From: Micromonospora inyonensis
Lineage (GTDB): Bacteria; Actinomycetota; Actinomycetes; Mycobacteriales; Micromonosporaceae
Assembly: GCF_900091415.1 (NCBI RefSeq)
Contig: NZ_FMHU01000002.1
Coordinates: 1,674,001 to 1,738,000 of the forward strand
Length of the DNA stretch: 64,000 bases
Direction of reading: 5' to 3'
A program made the position numbers and the translations under genes. The notes under the pieces were generated by a model. It searched no databases. It saw only the letters and a program-made list of their open reading frames with translations, and had not been told where the DNA came from. Every line of letters begins with the position of its first letter. Positions within the stretch are counted from its first letter, which is position 1. Positions 50,325-64,000 of the stretch are shown in pieces.

Positions 50325-51482
50325 TCACCAGCGGACCAGGGCGGTCTCGACGGTGGAACCGGGCCCCATCGTCATGAGGACGCCGTACTCGCCGGGGCGG
50401 ACGGTGCCCTCCTGGAGCAGTCGTTCGTAGGAGAAGAGGAACGACCCGCTCGACAGGTTGCCGTAGTCGCGCAGGACACCGGTGGTGTGCCGCAGGTCGT
50501 AACGGGTCAGGCCGAGGTTCACCCCGACGGCGTCGATGACCTTCTTGCCGCCGGAGTGCACGAGCCAGTGCGCGATGTCGGACTGGCGCAGACCGGCACG
50601 ACCCAGCAGCCGGTCCACGGTCATCCGGGCGTGGGCCCCCACGACGTACGGGATGTCGGGGTCGAGGAAGAAGCTGAACGCCCGCTGCGAACTGTCCCAG
50701 TCGTAGCGCATCGCGTCCACCGCCTCGGGGATGATGCAGCTGGTGAAGTCTATGACGCGCGGCGTCGGAGGCTGGTCGGTCGCCGCGTCCGGCTCGGTCC
50801 CGGCGACCATCGCGATGGCCGCCGAGCCGTCACCGAAGAGGCTGTTCACCACCGTGGTCCGCATGGTGCCGTCGAACACGTACGCGGCCGAGCACGCCTC
50901 GATGCAGACCATCAGCGCCAGTTCGCCGGGGTGCGCGCGGGCCCAGCCCGACACCACGTTGAGGCTGTTCAGGCCGGCGTTGCAGCCCATGCCGACGATG
51001 TCGGCGCGGCTGGTGTGCCGGTCGAGCCCGAGCTCCCGGATCAGCAGGGCGCTGAACCCCGGGGTGAGGAACCCGGTGGAGGTGACGCAGCACAGGTAGC
51101 GGACGTCGGAGAGGTCCGCCCCGGCCTGCTTGAGGCACTCCTGCACCGCGCGGGTGCCCAGCGCGATGCCCTGCGTCTTGTGCTTGGCCAGCAGCTGACC
51201 GGTGTCCTCCCGAGGGGGGACACCGCTGCCGTCCGGCTGGGGGAGGGTCAGGAACCGCCGCTCGATGGCGCTGTTGAGGTAGATGCCGGCGATCCTCGGG
51301 TCCTGGATGCCGAGGATCTCGACGAGTTCCCGCTGGCTGTAGGCCGTCTCCGGGGTCGCCGTGCCGACGGCCAGGATCCGGGGCATGGCCGTCGATTCGA
51401 GCGCCGGCGGCGGTGTGGTGCGCATCAGCCCCGGGTGGGGCAACGGTGCGGTGACTGTCATCATCGGTAGGTCCAACCCCAC
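50325..51482 (-). CDS. dpgA: Type III polyketide synthase DpgA
   Basis: A 385-aa chalcone-synthase-like enzyme with triad C167 (VGMGCNAGLN), H309 (LVHSGGKK) and N342 (RDYGNLSSGS). DpgA condenses four malonyl-CoA units and cyclises them toward 3,5-dihydroxyphenylacetyl-CoA. It starts at GTG 51482; ATG 51464 is an alternative. It lies 39 nt after the C-A-T-TE NRPS gene and before dpgB, in the classic dpgABCD order. Confidence 0.95.
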   Translation of the reverse strand: MGLDLPMMTVTAPLPHPGLMRTTPPPALESTAMPRILAVGTATPETAYSQRELVEILGIQDPRIAGIYLNSAIERRFLTLPQPDGSGVPPREDTGQLLAKHKTQGIALGTRAVQECLKQAGADLSDVRYLCCVTSTGFLTPGFSALLIRELGLDRHTSRADIVGMGCNAGLNSLNVVSGWARAHPGELALMVCIEACSAAYVFDGTMRTTVVNSLFGDGSAAIAMVAGTEPDAATDQPPTPRVIDFTSCIIPEAVDAMRYDWDSSQRAFSFFLDPDIPYVVGAHARMTVDRLLGRAGLRQSDIAHWLVHSGGKKVIDAVGVNLGLTRYDLRHTTGVLRDYGNLSSGSFLFSYERLLQEGTVRPGEYGVLMTMGPGSTVETALVRW

Positions 51483-51521
51483 ATCCGTTTGCGGCTCCTG
51501 GTCAACCTCTTGACCGTTCGC

Positions 51522-54500
51522 TCAGTCAACGTCGTGCATCCTTTCCGCGATCATCGGGCCGATCCGGGACATGGCGGTCGCCTTGACGATGTCGAGGTGG
51601 CCGCAGTCCACGTCGTGGAACTCCGCCGGCCCGCCGAGGAACGGCTGCCAGAGCAGGTCGGAGTCCTTGTTGTGCCGGGTCGCGACGAACCCGAGGGTCG
51701 GACCGTCGAAGTGGCCCGGCGAGTGGACGGACATCGCCCGCACGTTCGCCGCGGTCACCGCGACCAGCCGGTCCAGCGTCGGGTCGTCCAGCGAGGCCAG
51801 CGGGCTCTGCGCCGCGACCAGCTGCTCCCGCCGGGCCGGGCCCGCGTCGATGGTCACCCCGTCCAGGGCGACGTAGCGGGCCTCCTCCTCGGTCGCCTCG
51901 TACGGGCCGTCGCCACCCGGGCGGGCGTCGAGCAGGACGAGCAGTGCCACCTCCGCGCCGCCGGCCCGCAGCGCCACCGCCACCTGGTGCGCCAGGGTGC
52001 CCCCGAACGACCAGCCGGCGAGCAGGTAGGGACCGGTGGGCTGGATCGCGGTGATCTGGTCGCGGTACCCGGCGGCCAGGTCGGCCACGGACCGGGGTTC
52101 CACCGGCCCGCCGGCCAGCCGGGGATCCTGGAGGGCGTGGATCGGGTGGTTCGGCGGGACGTGCCGGGGCAGGGCCGAGTAGCCCCAGCCGAGCCCGTTG
52201 GCGGGCGGCAGCACGAACACCGGCGTCCGCTCGTCCGAACGGCGGTAGGTCAGCACCGGCTCCAGCCCGGTCGGCTGCTCCTGGTCGAGGAGGCGGTCGA
52301 GTTGCGCGACGGTCGGCGCGGCGAACACCGTCCGGACGCCGACGTCGACGCCGAGCACCGCCCCGATCCGGTTCACCAGGCGGGGCGTGAGCAGCGAGTG
52401 CCCACCCAGGTCGAAGAAGCTCTCGTCGACCCCCGGGTTCGTCACGCCCAGCACCTCGGCGAACAGGTCGGCGAGGATCTGCTGGCGCGGGGTGGCCGGC
52501 GGGCGCCCGCCCGTGGGCTTCCGCGGCTCCGGCAGGGCCGCCCGGTCCACCTTGCCGTTGGCGTTCAGCGGCAGCGCGTCCAGCACCACCAACGACGGGG
52601 GCACCATGTAGTCGGGCAGCCGGGTGGCCAGGTGCGCCCGGACCTCGTCGAGGTCCGGTTCCGTTCCGGGCCGTCGGGCGAGGTAGCCGACGAGGGAACG
52701 GTCACCGTTTCCGCCGGTGTGGACGGTGACCACCGAGGCCGCCACGTCCGGGTGCGCGTCGAGCGCCGCGACGATCTCGCCCAACTCGATCCGGAAACCG
52801 CGGATCTTCACCTGGTCGTCGGTGCGGCCCAGGTACTCCAGGTGCCCGTCGCGCGCCCATCGGACCAGGTCTCCGGTGTGGTACATCCGCGCGCCGGGCT
52901 CGCCGTACGGGTCGGCGACGAACCGGCTGGCGGTCAACCCCGGCCGTCCCAGGTAGCCGCGGGTCACGCCGGCGCCACCGATGTACAGGTCACCGGCCGT
53001 GCCCTCGGGCACCGGGCGCAGGCGCTCGTCGAGGACGTACGCCCGGGTGTTGGCGACGGCATGTCCGATCGACGGCGGTCCGGGCCGGTCGTCGATCACC
53101 GCGTCCGTGCAGCTGACGGTCGTCTCGGTCGGGCCGTATCCGTTGATCACCCGGCGTCCGACGGCGCGCATCCGGTCGGCGAGCTGGCGGGACAGGGCCT
53201 CGCCCCCGGTGATCAACATGAGGCCCCGCATGGCGTCCGGCGTGGTCGTCAGGAGCACCTGCCACAGGCTCGGCGTGGTCTGCATGACGGTGACGCCCCG
53301 GCTGCGGACCACCTCCGCCAGCGCGGCCGGGTCCGGCACCACCTCCCGGCGGACCAACACCACCGTGGCCCCGGCGACCAGCGGGGCGAACAGGTCGAGG
53401 ATCGACATGTCGAACGCCGCCGTGGTGATCGCGGCGAGCCGGTCCGCTTCGGTCAGGCACAGGAAATCGGCGATGGCGATCTGGTAGTTGACCAGGTTGG
53501 CGTGGGTCGCGACGACCCCCTTGGGACGCCCCGTCGACCCGGACGTGTAGATCACGTAGGCGGCGTTGCCGGGTGCCACCGCAGGGCGGACGGCGTCGGC
53601 CGCCTGCGGCAGGAGCCCGGTCGCCGCTGCCTCGTCCAGCACGATCCGGGGACAACCGTCGACGTCGGGCAGCGCGTCCGCGGACTCCCGGTCGGTCAGC
53701 AGCAGCACCGGCCGGGCGTCGTCGAGCATGAAGGAGATCCGCTCCGCCGGATGATCGGTGTCGATCGGCAGGTACGCCCCACCGGCCTTCCAGACCGCCA
53801 GGATCGCCACGAGCAGCTGCTCCGACCGGGCCAGGGGAAGGGCGACGAACCGCTCCGGGCCCACCCCGCACCGCCGGAGGATGCCGGCCAGCCGGTCGGC
53901 CCGCTCGTCGAGCTCCCGGTAGGTCAGCTCCCGGTCCCCGGCGATCACCGCGACCGCCTCCGGCCGCCGCGCGACCTGCGCGGCGATCAGGTCCAGGATC
54001 GAACCGTCCGGCAGCGGACGGGCGGTGGAGTTGGCGGTGTCGAGCAGCCGGTCCCGGGCGGCCTCGTCCAGCAGGTCGATCTCACTGATCGGCTGTCCCG
54101 GCGAGGCCGCCACCGTTGCCAGCACGCGGACCAGCTGCGCGACGACGGCCTGCGCCGAGTCCCGGTGGAACAGGTCCTCGGCGTACTCCACGAGGCCCTT
54201 GATCCCCGCCGGTTCCCCGGCCGCGTCCCGCTGCTCGGCGAGGACGAAGGAGAGGTCGAACTTGGCCACGTCGTGGGCGGACCGTTGCGGCGCCCCGGCC
54301 AACCCGAGCAGCGGCACGTCCTCGGTGCCGCCGCTGGCCAGCATGAAGAAGACCTGGAACAGCGGGTGCCGGGCCAGGGAGCGGGTCGGCTGAAGCTCCT
54401 CGATGAGGCGCTCGAACGGCAGGTCCTGGTGGTCGAAGGCGGCCAGGTCCAGCGCCCGGACCCGGTGCAACAGCTCGACGAAGGTCGGGTCACCGGAGGT

Positions 54501-55430
54501 GTCGGTGCGCAGCACCAGCGAGTTGACGAAGAATCCGACCAGGTCGTCCAGGGCCTCGTCCGACCGGCCGGACACCACGGTGCCCAGCGGGACGTCGGTG
54601 CCGGCGCCGAGGCGGGTGAGCAGGGTGGCGATGGCCGTCTGGACGACCATGTACACGGTCACCTGTTCCGCCTGGGCCAGGTCCCGCAGCCGCCGGTGGG
54701 TCTCCGCCTCGACGGTGAACTCGACCGTGCCCCCACGGTGGGACGAGCGGGCCGGACGGGGGAAGTCCGTCGGCAGCGTCAGCTCCTCCGGCAGCCCTCG
54801 CAGGTTGCCCCGCCAGAAGTCCAACTGCCGGTTGAGCTCGCTGGCCGGATCGTCGTCGGTGCCGAGCAGTTCCCGCTGCCAGAGCGTGTAGTCGCCGTAC
54901 TGCACCGGCAGCGGCTCCCACTCCGGGGCCGTGCCGCCCAGTCGGGCGGCGTACGCCTGCGACAGATCCCGGCCCAGCGGCCCCATCGACGCGCCGTCGG
55001 CCGCGATGTGGTGCAGGACCAGCACCAGCACACAGTCGTCCTCGGCGACGGTGAACAGCCGTACCGCCAGCGGAAGTTCCGTGGACAGGTCGAACGTGCG
55101 CGCGCAGACCTGGGCCACCCGCGCGTCCACCTGGTCGGCGGACACCGTCTCGTGCGCGATGTCGATCCGCACCTCGGAAGGGGACAGGACCCGCTGCGCC
55201 GGCTCGCCGTCGATCTCGACGTAGAGCGTCCGCAGCACCTCGTGCCGGGCGACCACGTCGGCGACTGCCGCCCGCAGCGCGTCCGGATCGACCCGATCGC
55301 TGAAGCGGTTGATCAGCGGAACGTTGTACGTCGCCGAGGGACCGTCCAGTTTGTGCAAAAACCAGAGCCGGCGCTGGGCGTACGACAGCGGAAGTACCGG
55401 TTCGTCCACGGTGGTCGAGGATGCGGTCAC
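51522..55430 (-). CDS. Terminating NRPS module, C-A-T-TE
   Basis: A 1302-aa protein from GTG 55430, whose codon overlaps the methyltransferase stop (GTGA). The C domain (about 12-440) has HHIAADG. The A domain (about 460-955) has [19 protein letters not shown] and [10 protein letters not shown]; manual GrsA alignment gives pocket code D-M-L-Q-I-G-G-V-S, which I cannot assign. The T domain (about 965-1035) has [10 protein letters not shown]. The thioesterase (about 1050-1300) has GWSFGG with the nucleophilic Ser. It should add the last residue and release the product by hydrolysis or cyclisation. It is the only TE in the window. Confidence 0.93.
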   Translation of the reverse strand: MTASSTTVDEPVLPLSYAQRRLWFLHKLDGPSATYNVPLINRFSDRVDPDALRAAVADVVARHEVLRTLYVEIDGEPAQRVLSPSEVRIDIAHETVSADQVDARVAQVCARTFDLSTELPLAVRLFTVAEDDCVLVLVLHHIAADGASMGPLGRDLSQAYAARLGGTAPEWEPLPVQYGDYTLWQRELLGTDDDPASELNRQLDFWRGNLRGLPEELTLPTDFPRPARSSHRGGTVEFTVEAETHRRLRDLAQAEQVTVYMVVQTAIATLLTRLGAGTDVPLGTVVSGRSDEALDDLVGFFVNSLVLRTDTSGDPTFVELLHRVRALDLAAFDHQDLPFERLIEELQPTRSLARHPLFQVFFMLASGGTEDVPLLGLAGAPQRSAHDVAKFDLSFVLAEQRDAAGEPAGIKGLVEYAEDLFHRDSAQAVVAQLVRVLATVAASPGQPISEIDLLDEAARDRLLDTANSTARPLPDGSILDLIAAQVARRPEAVAVIAGDRELTYRELDERADRLAGILRRCGVGPERFVALPLARSEQLLVAILAVWKAGGAYLPIDTDHPAERISFMLDDARPVLLLTDRESADALPDVDGCPRIVLDEAAATGLLPQAADAVRPAVAPGNAAYVIYTSGSTGRPKGVVATHANLVNYQIAIADFLCLTEADRLAAITTAAFDMSILDLFAPLVAGATVVLVRREVVPDPAALAEVVRSRGVTVMQTTPSLWQVLLTTTPDAMRGLMLITGGEALSRQLADRMRAVGRRVINGYGPTETTVSCTDAVIDDRPGPPSIGHAVANTRAYVLDERLRPVPEGTAGDLYIGGAGVTRGYLGRPGLTASRFVADPYGEPGARMYHTGDLVRWARDGHLEYLGRTDDQVKIRGFRIELGEIVAALDAHPDVAASVVTVHTGGNGDRSLVGYLARRPGTEPDLDEVRAHLATRLPDYMVPPSLVVLDALPLNANGKVDRAALPEPRKPTGGRPPATPRQQILADLFAEVLGVTNPGVDESFFDLGGHSLLTPRLVNRIGAVLGVDVGVRTVFAAPTVAQLDRLLDQEQPTGLEPVLTYRRSDERTPVFVLPPANGLGWGYSALPRHVPPNHPIHALQDPRLAGGPVEPRSVADLAAGYRDQITAIQPTGPYLLAGWSFGGTLAHQVAVALRAGGAEVALLVLLDARPGGDGPYEATEEEARYVALDGVTIDAGPARREQLVAAQSPLASLDDPTLDRLVAVTAANVRAMSVHSPGHFDGPTLGFVATRHNKDSDLLWQPFLGGPAEFHDVDCGHLDIVKATAMSRIGPMIAERMHDVD

Positions 55431-56248
55431 CGCTTGCGCCAGACGGTGACGTGTGACTCGAACCAGTCGTACTCGCGGGGGTTCTGCCGCAGCACACCGG
55501 GTTCGTCGACCTCGTCGATCAGCTCGAAGCTGTCCCGCAGCAGGGCCTTGAGGGCCTCCTCGCTCGGCGTGGCGGTCGCCGCCGAGCCCAGCCACTCGCT
55601 CGGGGCGCTGTACTCGGGGTACCACGACCAGGGGCAGGCGACCATCATCAGGCCACCACTGCGGAGGATGTCCGCCGAGGCGGAGAACTGCTCCAGGCAG
55701 GCGGCCGGCTGCGCCACCCGGTCCAGGACGTTGGAGAGGACAACCGCGTCGAACGCCTCCTCACGGGCCCGCAGCGCGTTCGCGTCGCCGACCTCGAAGG
55801 TCAGCCCGGCGCGCCGGCCGGGCTCGGCGACCCGGAATGCGACCTCGCGGTAGAAGGGGCCCTGCTCGATGACGCAGAAGGTCCCGCCGCCGTGTTCGGT
55901 CAACGTCTGGGCGATCTCGATCGAGCGCTGGCTGACGTCCACGCCGACCACCTCGTCGCGCACCCAGCCGCTGAGTGCGTGGGTCACGCCGCCCACGCTG
56001 CACCCGATGTCGAGGGCCCGCGTCACCGTCGTCCCGGTCCGCTCCGCACACGAGCGCAGCAGGTCGGAGAGGCGCTGACAGTAGCCGTGTGCCATCGCCA
56101 GCGGATGCTGGCCACGGTTGAACAGATCCTGGAGGCTGCCGTAGTGCATCAGCAGGTACTTGGAGAGGTCACGGGAGGCGTCGTAGGGAGCACTGGCGTC
56201 GTGCTCGAACAGTTCGTCGCCTTTGAGCAGGGCCGGGGGCAGCGCCAC
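55427..56248 (-). CDS. OvoA-C-terminal-type SAM methyltransferase
   Basis: A 273-aa stand-alone methyltransferase starting at GTG 56248 after GGAAGGA. It strongly resembles the C-terminal domain of OvoA (putative 4-mercaptohistidine N1-methyltransferase). The matches are [11 protein letters not shown], the SAM loop [15 protein letters not shown] (78-92), [29 protein letters not shown] and [13 protein letters not shown]. No sulfoxide-synthase part is present. It lies between two NRPS genes, 23 nt after the first and overlapping the second, so it almost surely modifies the peptide or a precursor. A ring-nitrogen target (His or Trp) is suggested by the family, not proven. Confidence 0.87.
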   Translation of the reverse strand: MALPPALLKGDELFEHDASAPYDASRDLSKYLLMHYGSLQDLFNRGQHPLAMAHGYCQRLSDLLRSCAERTGTTVTRALDIGCSVGGVTHALSGWVRDEVVGVDVSQRSIEIAQTLTEHGGGTFCVIEQGPFYREVAFRVAEPGRRAGLTFEVGDANALRAREEAFDAVVLSNVLDRVAQPAACLEQFSASADILRSGGLMMVACPWSWYPEYSAPSEWLGSAATATPSEEALKALLRDSFELIDEVDEPGVLRQNPREYDWFESHVTVWRKR

Positions 56249-56271
56249 GGGTGTTCCTTCCGCTTGTGGCT

Positions 56272-62559
<6,288 letters not shown>

Positions 62560-62615
62560 CAGACTGCTCTCTTTCGGGTGTGCGGAGGTGCGGGGAGACG
62601 CGCGGACGCGGCAGG

Positions 62616-63920
62616 TCAGGACCGGACGAAGCCGGCGAGCCGGCGCAGGCCCTCGTCGATCTCGGCCGGGCTCAGGTGACTGAAGGACAGCCGGATCTGC
62701 CGGCGTGGTCGCCCGTCGCCGTAGAAGTGGTGGATCGGGGTCCACAGCACCCCGTGTTCCCGCGCGGACCGTTCCAGGACGTCGTCACCGGCCTCGAAGG
62801 GCACGTTCAGCAGTAGGAAGAACCCGCCGTCCGGGGAGTTCCAGGTGACCTCCGGCTGGCTGCCGGCCGGGAAGTGGGCGGCGAGACCGTCGAGGAGCTG
62901 CCGGAGGTTGCGCTGATAGACGTCGATTTCCCGTTTGTTGGCGGCGCGCATGCTGAACCCGTTCTCCAGCAGCTTTCCGCCGATCACAGCCTGCCCGATC
63001 GGAGAGGTGTTGACCGTCAGCATGCTCTTGATCCGGGCGAGCTGGTCGGCCAGCGACTCGTGCCGTCCGTCCCGGTCGACCCGCTGGTCGGCGACGACGT
63101 ACCCGACCCGGGCCCCGGGGAAGCCGGACTTGGCGAACGAGCCCACGTACACCACCCGGCGGGAGCGGTCCAGCGCCTTCAGCGTGGGCGGGTTCTCCCG
63201 CTCCGGGCCGAAGATGCCGTACGGGTTGTCCTCGATCAGGAGGATCCCGGAGTCCTCGGCGGCGCGCAGTAGTTCCTCGCGGGCCGCCCGGCTCAGGCTG
63301 TGGCCGGTGGGGTTGGCGAAGTCGGTGTTCAGGTACAGGGCCCGCGGGTGCAGTCCGTCGGTCCGCGCCCGGCGCAGCGTGTCGCCCAGGTCGGTCAGGT
63401 CCACGCCCCGGGGGCCGCCGCGCACCGGCAGAACCGGCATGTCCACCAGTTCCGCGGCACCGGTGAGCCCGACGTAACCGGGCTGTACCGCCAGGACCGC
63501 GTCTCCAGCCGTCCGGCGCAGGGCGCGCAGCACCAGGTAGAGCCCCTCCTGGGCGCCCACGGTGATCACGATGGAGTCCGGGTCGACCTCGATGCCCTCG
63601 TCGACGGAGAGGCTCTTCGCGACCATGTCGTGGATGAGGCCCTTGGTCCGGCCGTACTGGAGCAGGTCCTGGCACACCCGGCCCTCGTCCCGGTCGTACT
63701 CGCGCAGCAGGTGCTCGGTGTACGTGTCGAGGTACCGCCGGATCAGGTCGACGCTGAAGAAGCCCTCGTGCGGCCGGCCGGCGGCGAACGAGACGGCGTC
63801 GGGGAACCGCAGCGCGATCTCGTTGAGGAAGTTCATGGTGTCGGCCTGCGGTGAGCTCAGGAACGCGAAGAGCTCGCCGCCGCGCAGATCGACGTCGGCG
63901 GCCGGAGGGCTCATCGTCAC
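62616..63920 (-). CDS. hpgT: PLP aminotransferase, Hpg/Dpg type (HpgT-like)
   Basis: A 434-aa fold-type I aminotransferase of the arylglycine (HpgT/Pgat) class. It has the [13 protein letters not shown] cofactor region, [11 protein letters not shown], the Asp of EDNPYG (D231) holding the pyridine N, and the Schiff-base lysine K264 in [16 protein letters not shown]. It converts 3,5-dihydroxyphenylglyoxylate to Dpg. The start is GTG 63920, overlapping the mbtH stop (GTGA), or ATG 63914. No hydroxymandelate genes are seen, so Dpg is the likely product. Confidence 0.88.
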   Translation of the reverse strand: MTMSPPAADVDLRGGELFAFLSSPQADTMNFLNEIALRFPDAVSFAAGRPHEGFFSVDLIRRYLDTYTEHLLREYDRDEGRVCQDLLQYGRTKGLIHDMVAKSLSVDEGIEVDPDSIVITVGAQEGLYLVLRALRRTAGDAVLAVQPGYVGLTGAAELVDMPVLPVRGGPRGVDLTDLGDTLRRARTDGLHPRALYLNTDFANPTGHSLSRAAREELLRAAEDSGILLIEDNPYGIFGPERENPPTLKALDRSRRVVYVGSFAKSGFPGARVGYVVADQRVDRDGRHESLADQLARIKSMLTVNTSPIGQAVIGGKLLENGFSMRAANKREIDVYQRNLRQLLDGLAAHFPAGSQPEVTWNSPDGGFFLLLNVPFEAGDDVLERSAREHGVLWTPIHHFYGDGRPRRQIRLSFSHLSPAEIDEGLRRLAGFVRS

Positions 63921-64000
63921 CGCTCGTCGCCCGCCCGCATCGCCTCGACCAGGCTGCGGGGTCGCATGTCGACCCAGTTCGCCTCCACGTAGGCCAGGCA
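63917..64000 (-). CDS. MbtH-like protein, C-terminal 27 residues (cut by window edge)
   Basis: The minus-strand frame at the window end reads CLAYVEANWVDMRPRSL and stops at 63917-63919. This is the conserved MbtH tail (L-Y-I/V-x-x-N-W-x-D-M-R-P-x-S-L). MbtH proteins are about 65-75 aa chaperones that bind and activate adenylation domains. The stop overlaps the aminotransferase start. The cluster clearly continues past the right edge. Confidence 0.88.
   Translation of the reverse strand, partial: CLAYVEANWVDMRPRSLVEAMRAGDER

Noticed and set aside
51489..55853. A 1454-codon plus-strand open frame opposite the terminating NRPS
   Set aside because: Antisense shadow of a gene with complete C, A, T and TE motifs; low-complexity composition.

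Overview
The window is very GC-rich actinomycete DNA. GTG starts, overlapping stop/start codons, a SARP-type AfsR regulator, a DUF5753-type XRE remnant, DmdR/IdeR-like iron boxes and NRPS/PKS genes all fit a filamentous actinobacterium, most likely Micromonosporaceae. The genus is inferred from gene types; no search was run.

Layout. 1-2634: an IS110-family transposase truncated by the window edge, the 3' third of an L-arabinose isomerase gene, and a LacI regulator. 2746-6064: two coupled RlaP-type nucleotidyltransferases, a secreted streptogrisin-like protease and two small secreted SH3-like proteins. 6176-21490 (minus strand): assembly-line locus 1, a two-module NRPS, a KS-AT-KR-ACP polyketide synthase, a MupA-like flavin monooxygenase, a free condensation domain and a degenerate A-T protein. 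Several of its active sites are damaged. 21902-47387: a 26-kb stretch of regulators, an iron ABC transporter, an iron-box-controlled A-T-acyltransferase, methyl- and aminotransferase-like genes, an ECF sigma/M48 protease pair, a cell-wall amidase, a CPH-type metal ATPase, an AfsR/SARP regulator followed by an 18-residue peptide gene, and a PadR/MFS pair. 47468-64000 (minus strand): assembly-line locus 2, MbtH (cut by the edge), an Hpg/Dpg-type aminotransferase, a two-module NRPS, an OvoA-like methyltransferase, a C-A-T-TE NRPS and the full dpgABCD cassette.

How it works together. DpgA, DpgB and DpgD make 3,5-dihydroxyphenylacetyl-CoA, DpgC oxidises it to the glyoxylate, and the PLP aminotransferase yields 3,5-dihydroxyphenylglycine (Dpg). 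The NRPSs then join this with other, probably aromatic, residues, the methyltransferase decorates the product, and the TE releases it. The two-module NRPSs of loci 1 and 2 are near-duplicates: they share long identical DNA blocks and identical adenylation-pocket codes. In locus 1 the second carrier protein has Ala in place of the phosphopantetheine Ser, the C domain motif is DHMIWDR instead of HHxxxDG, the ketoreductase is degenerate and the last A domain has lost its core motifs. Locus 1 is therefore either a decaying duplicate or a non-canonical line.

The most unusual small element is at 42006-42062: an 18-aa peptide gene (C-terminal NDWEWH) with a strong ribosome binding site, 34 nt after an AfsR/SARP-NB-ARC-TPR regulator and closed by a terminator. 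It may be a peptide signal for that regulator. Three direct repeats at exact 11-bp spacing upstream of the divergent LuxR-HTH gene look like a SARP binding site.
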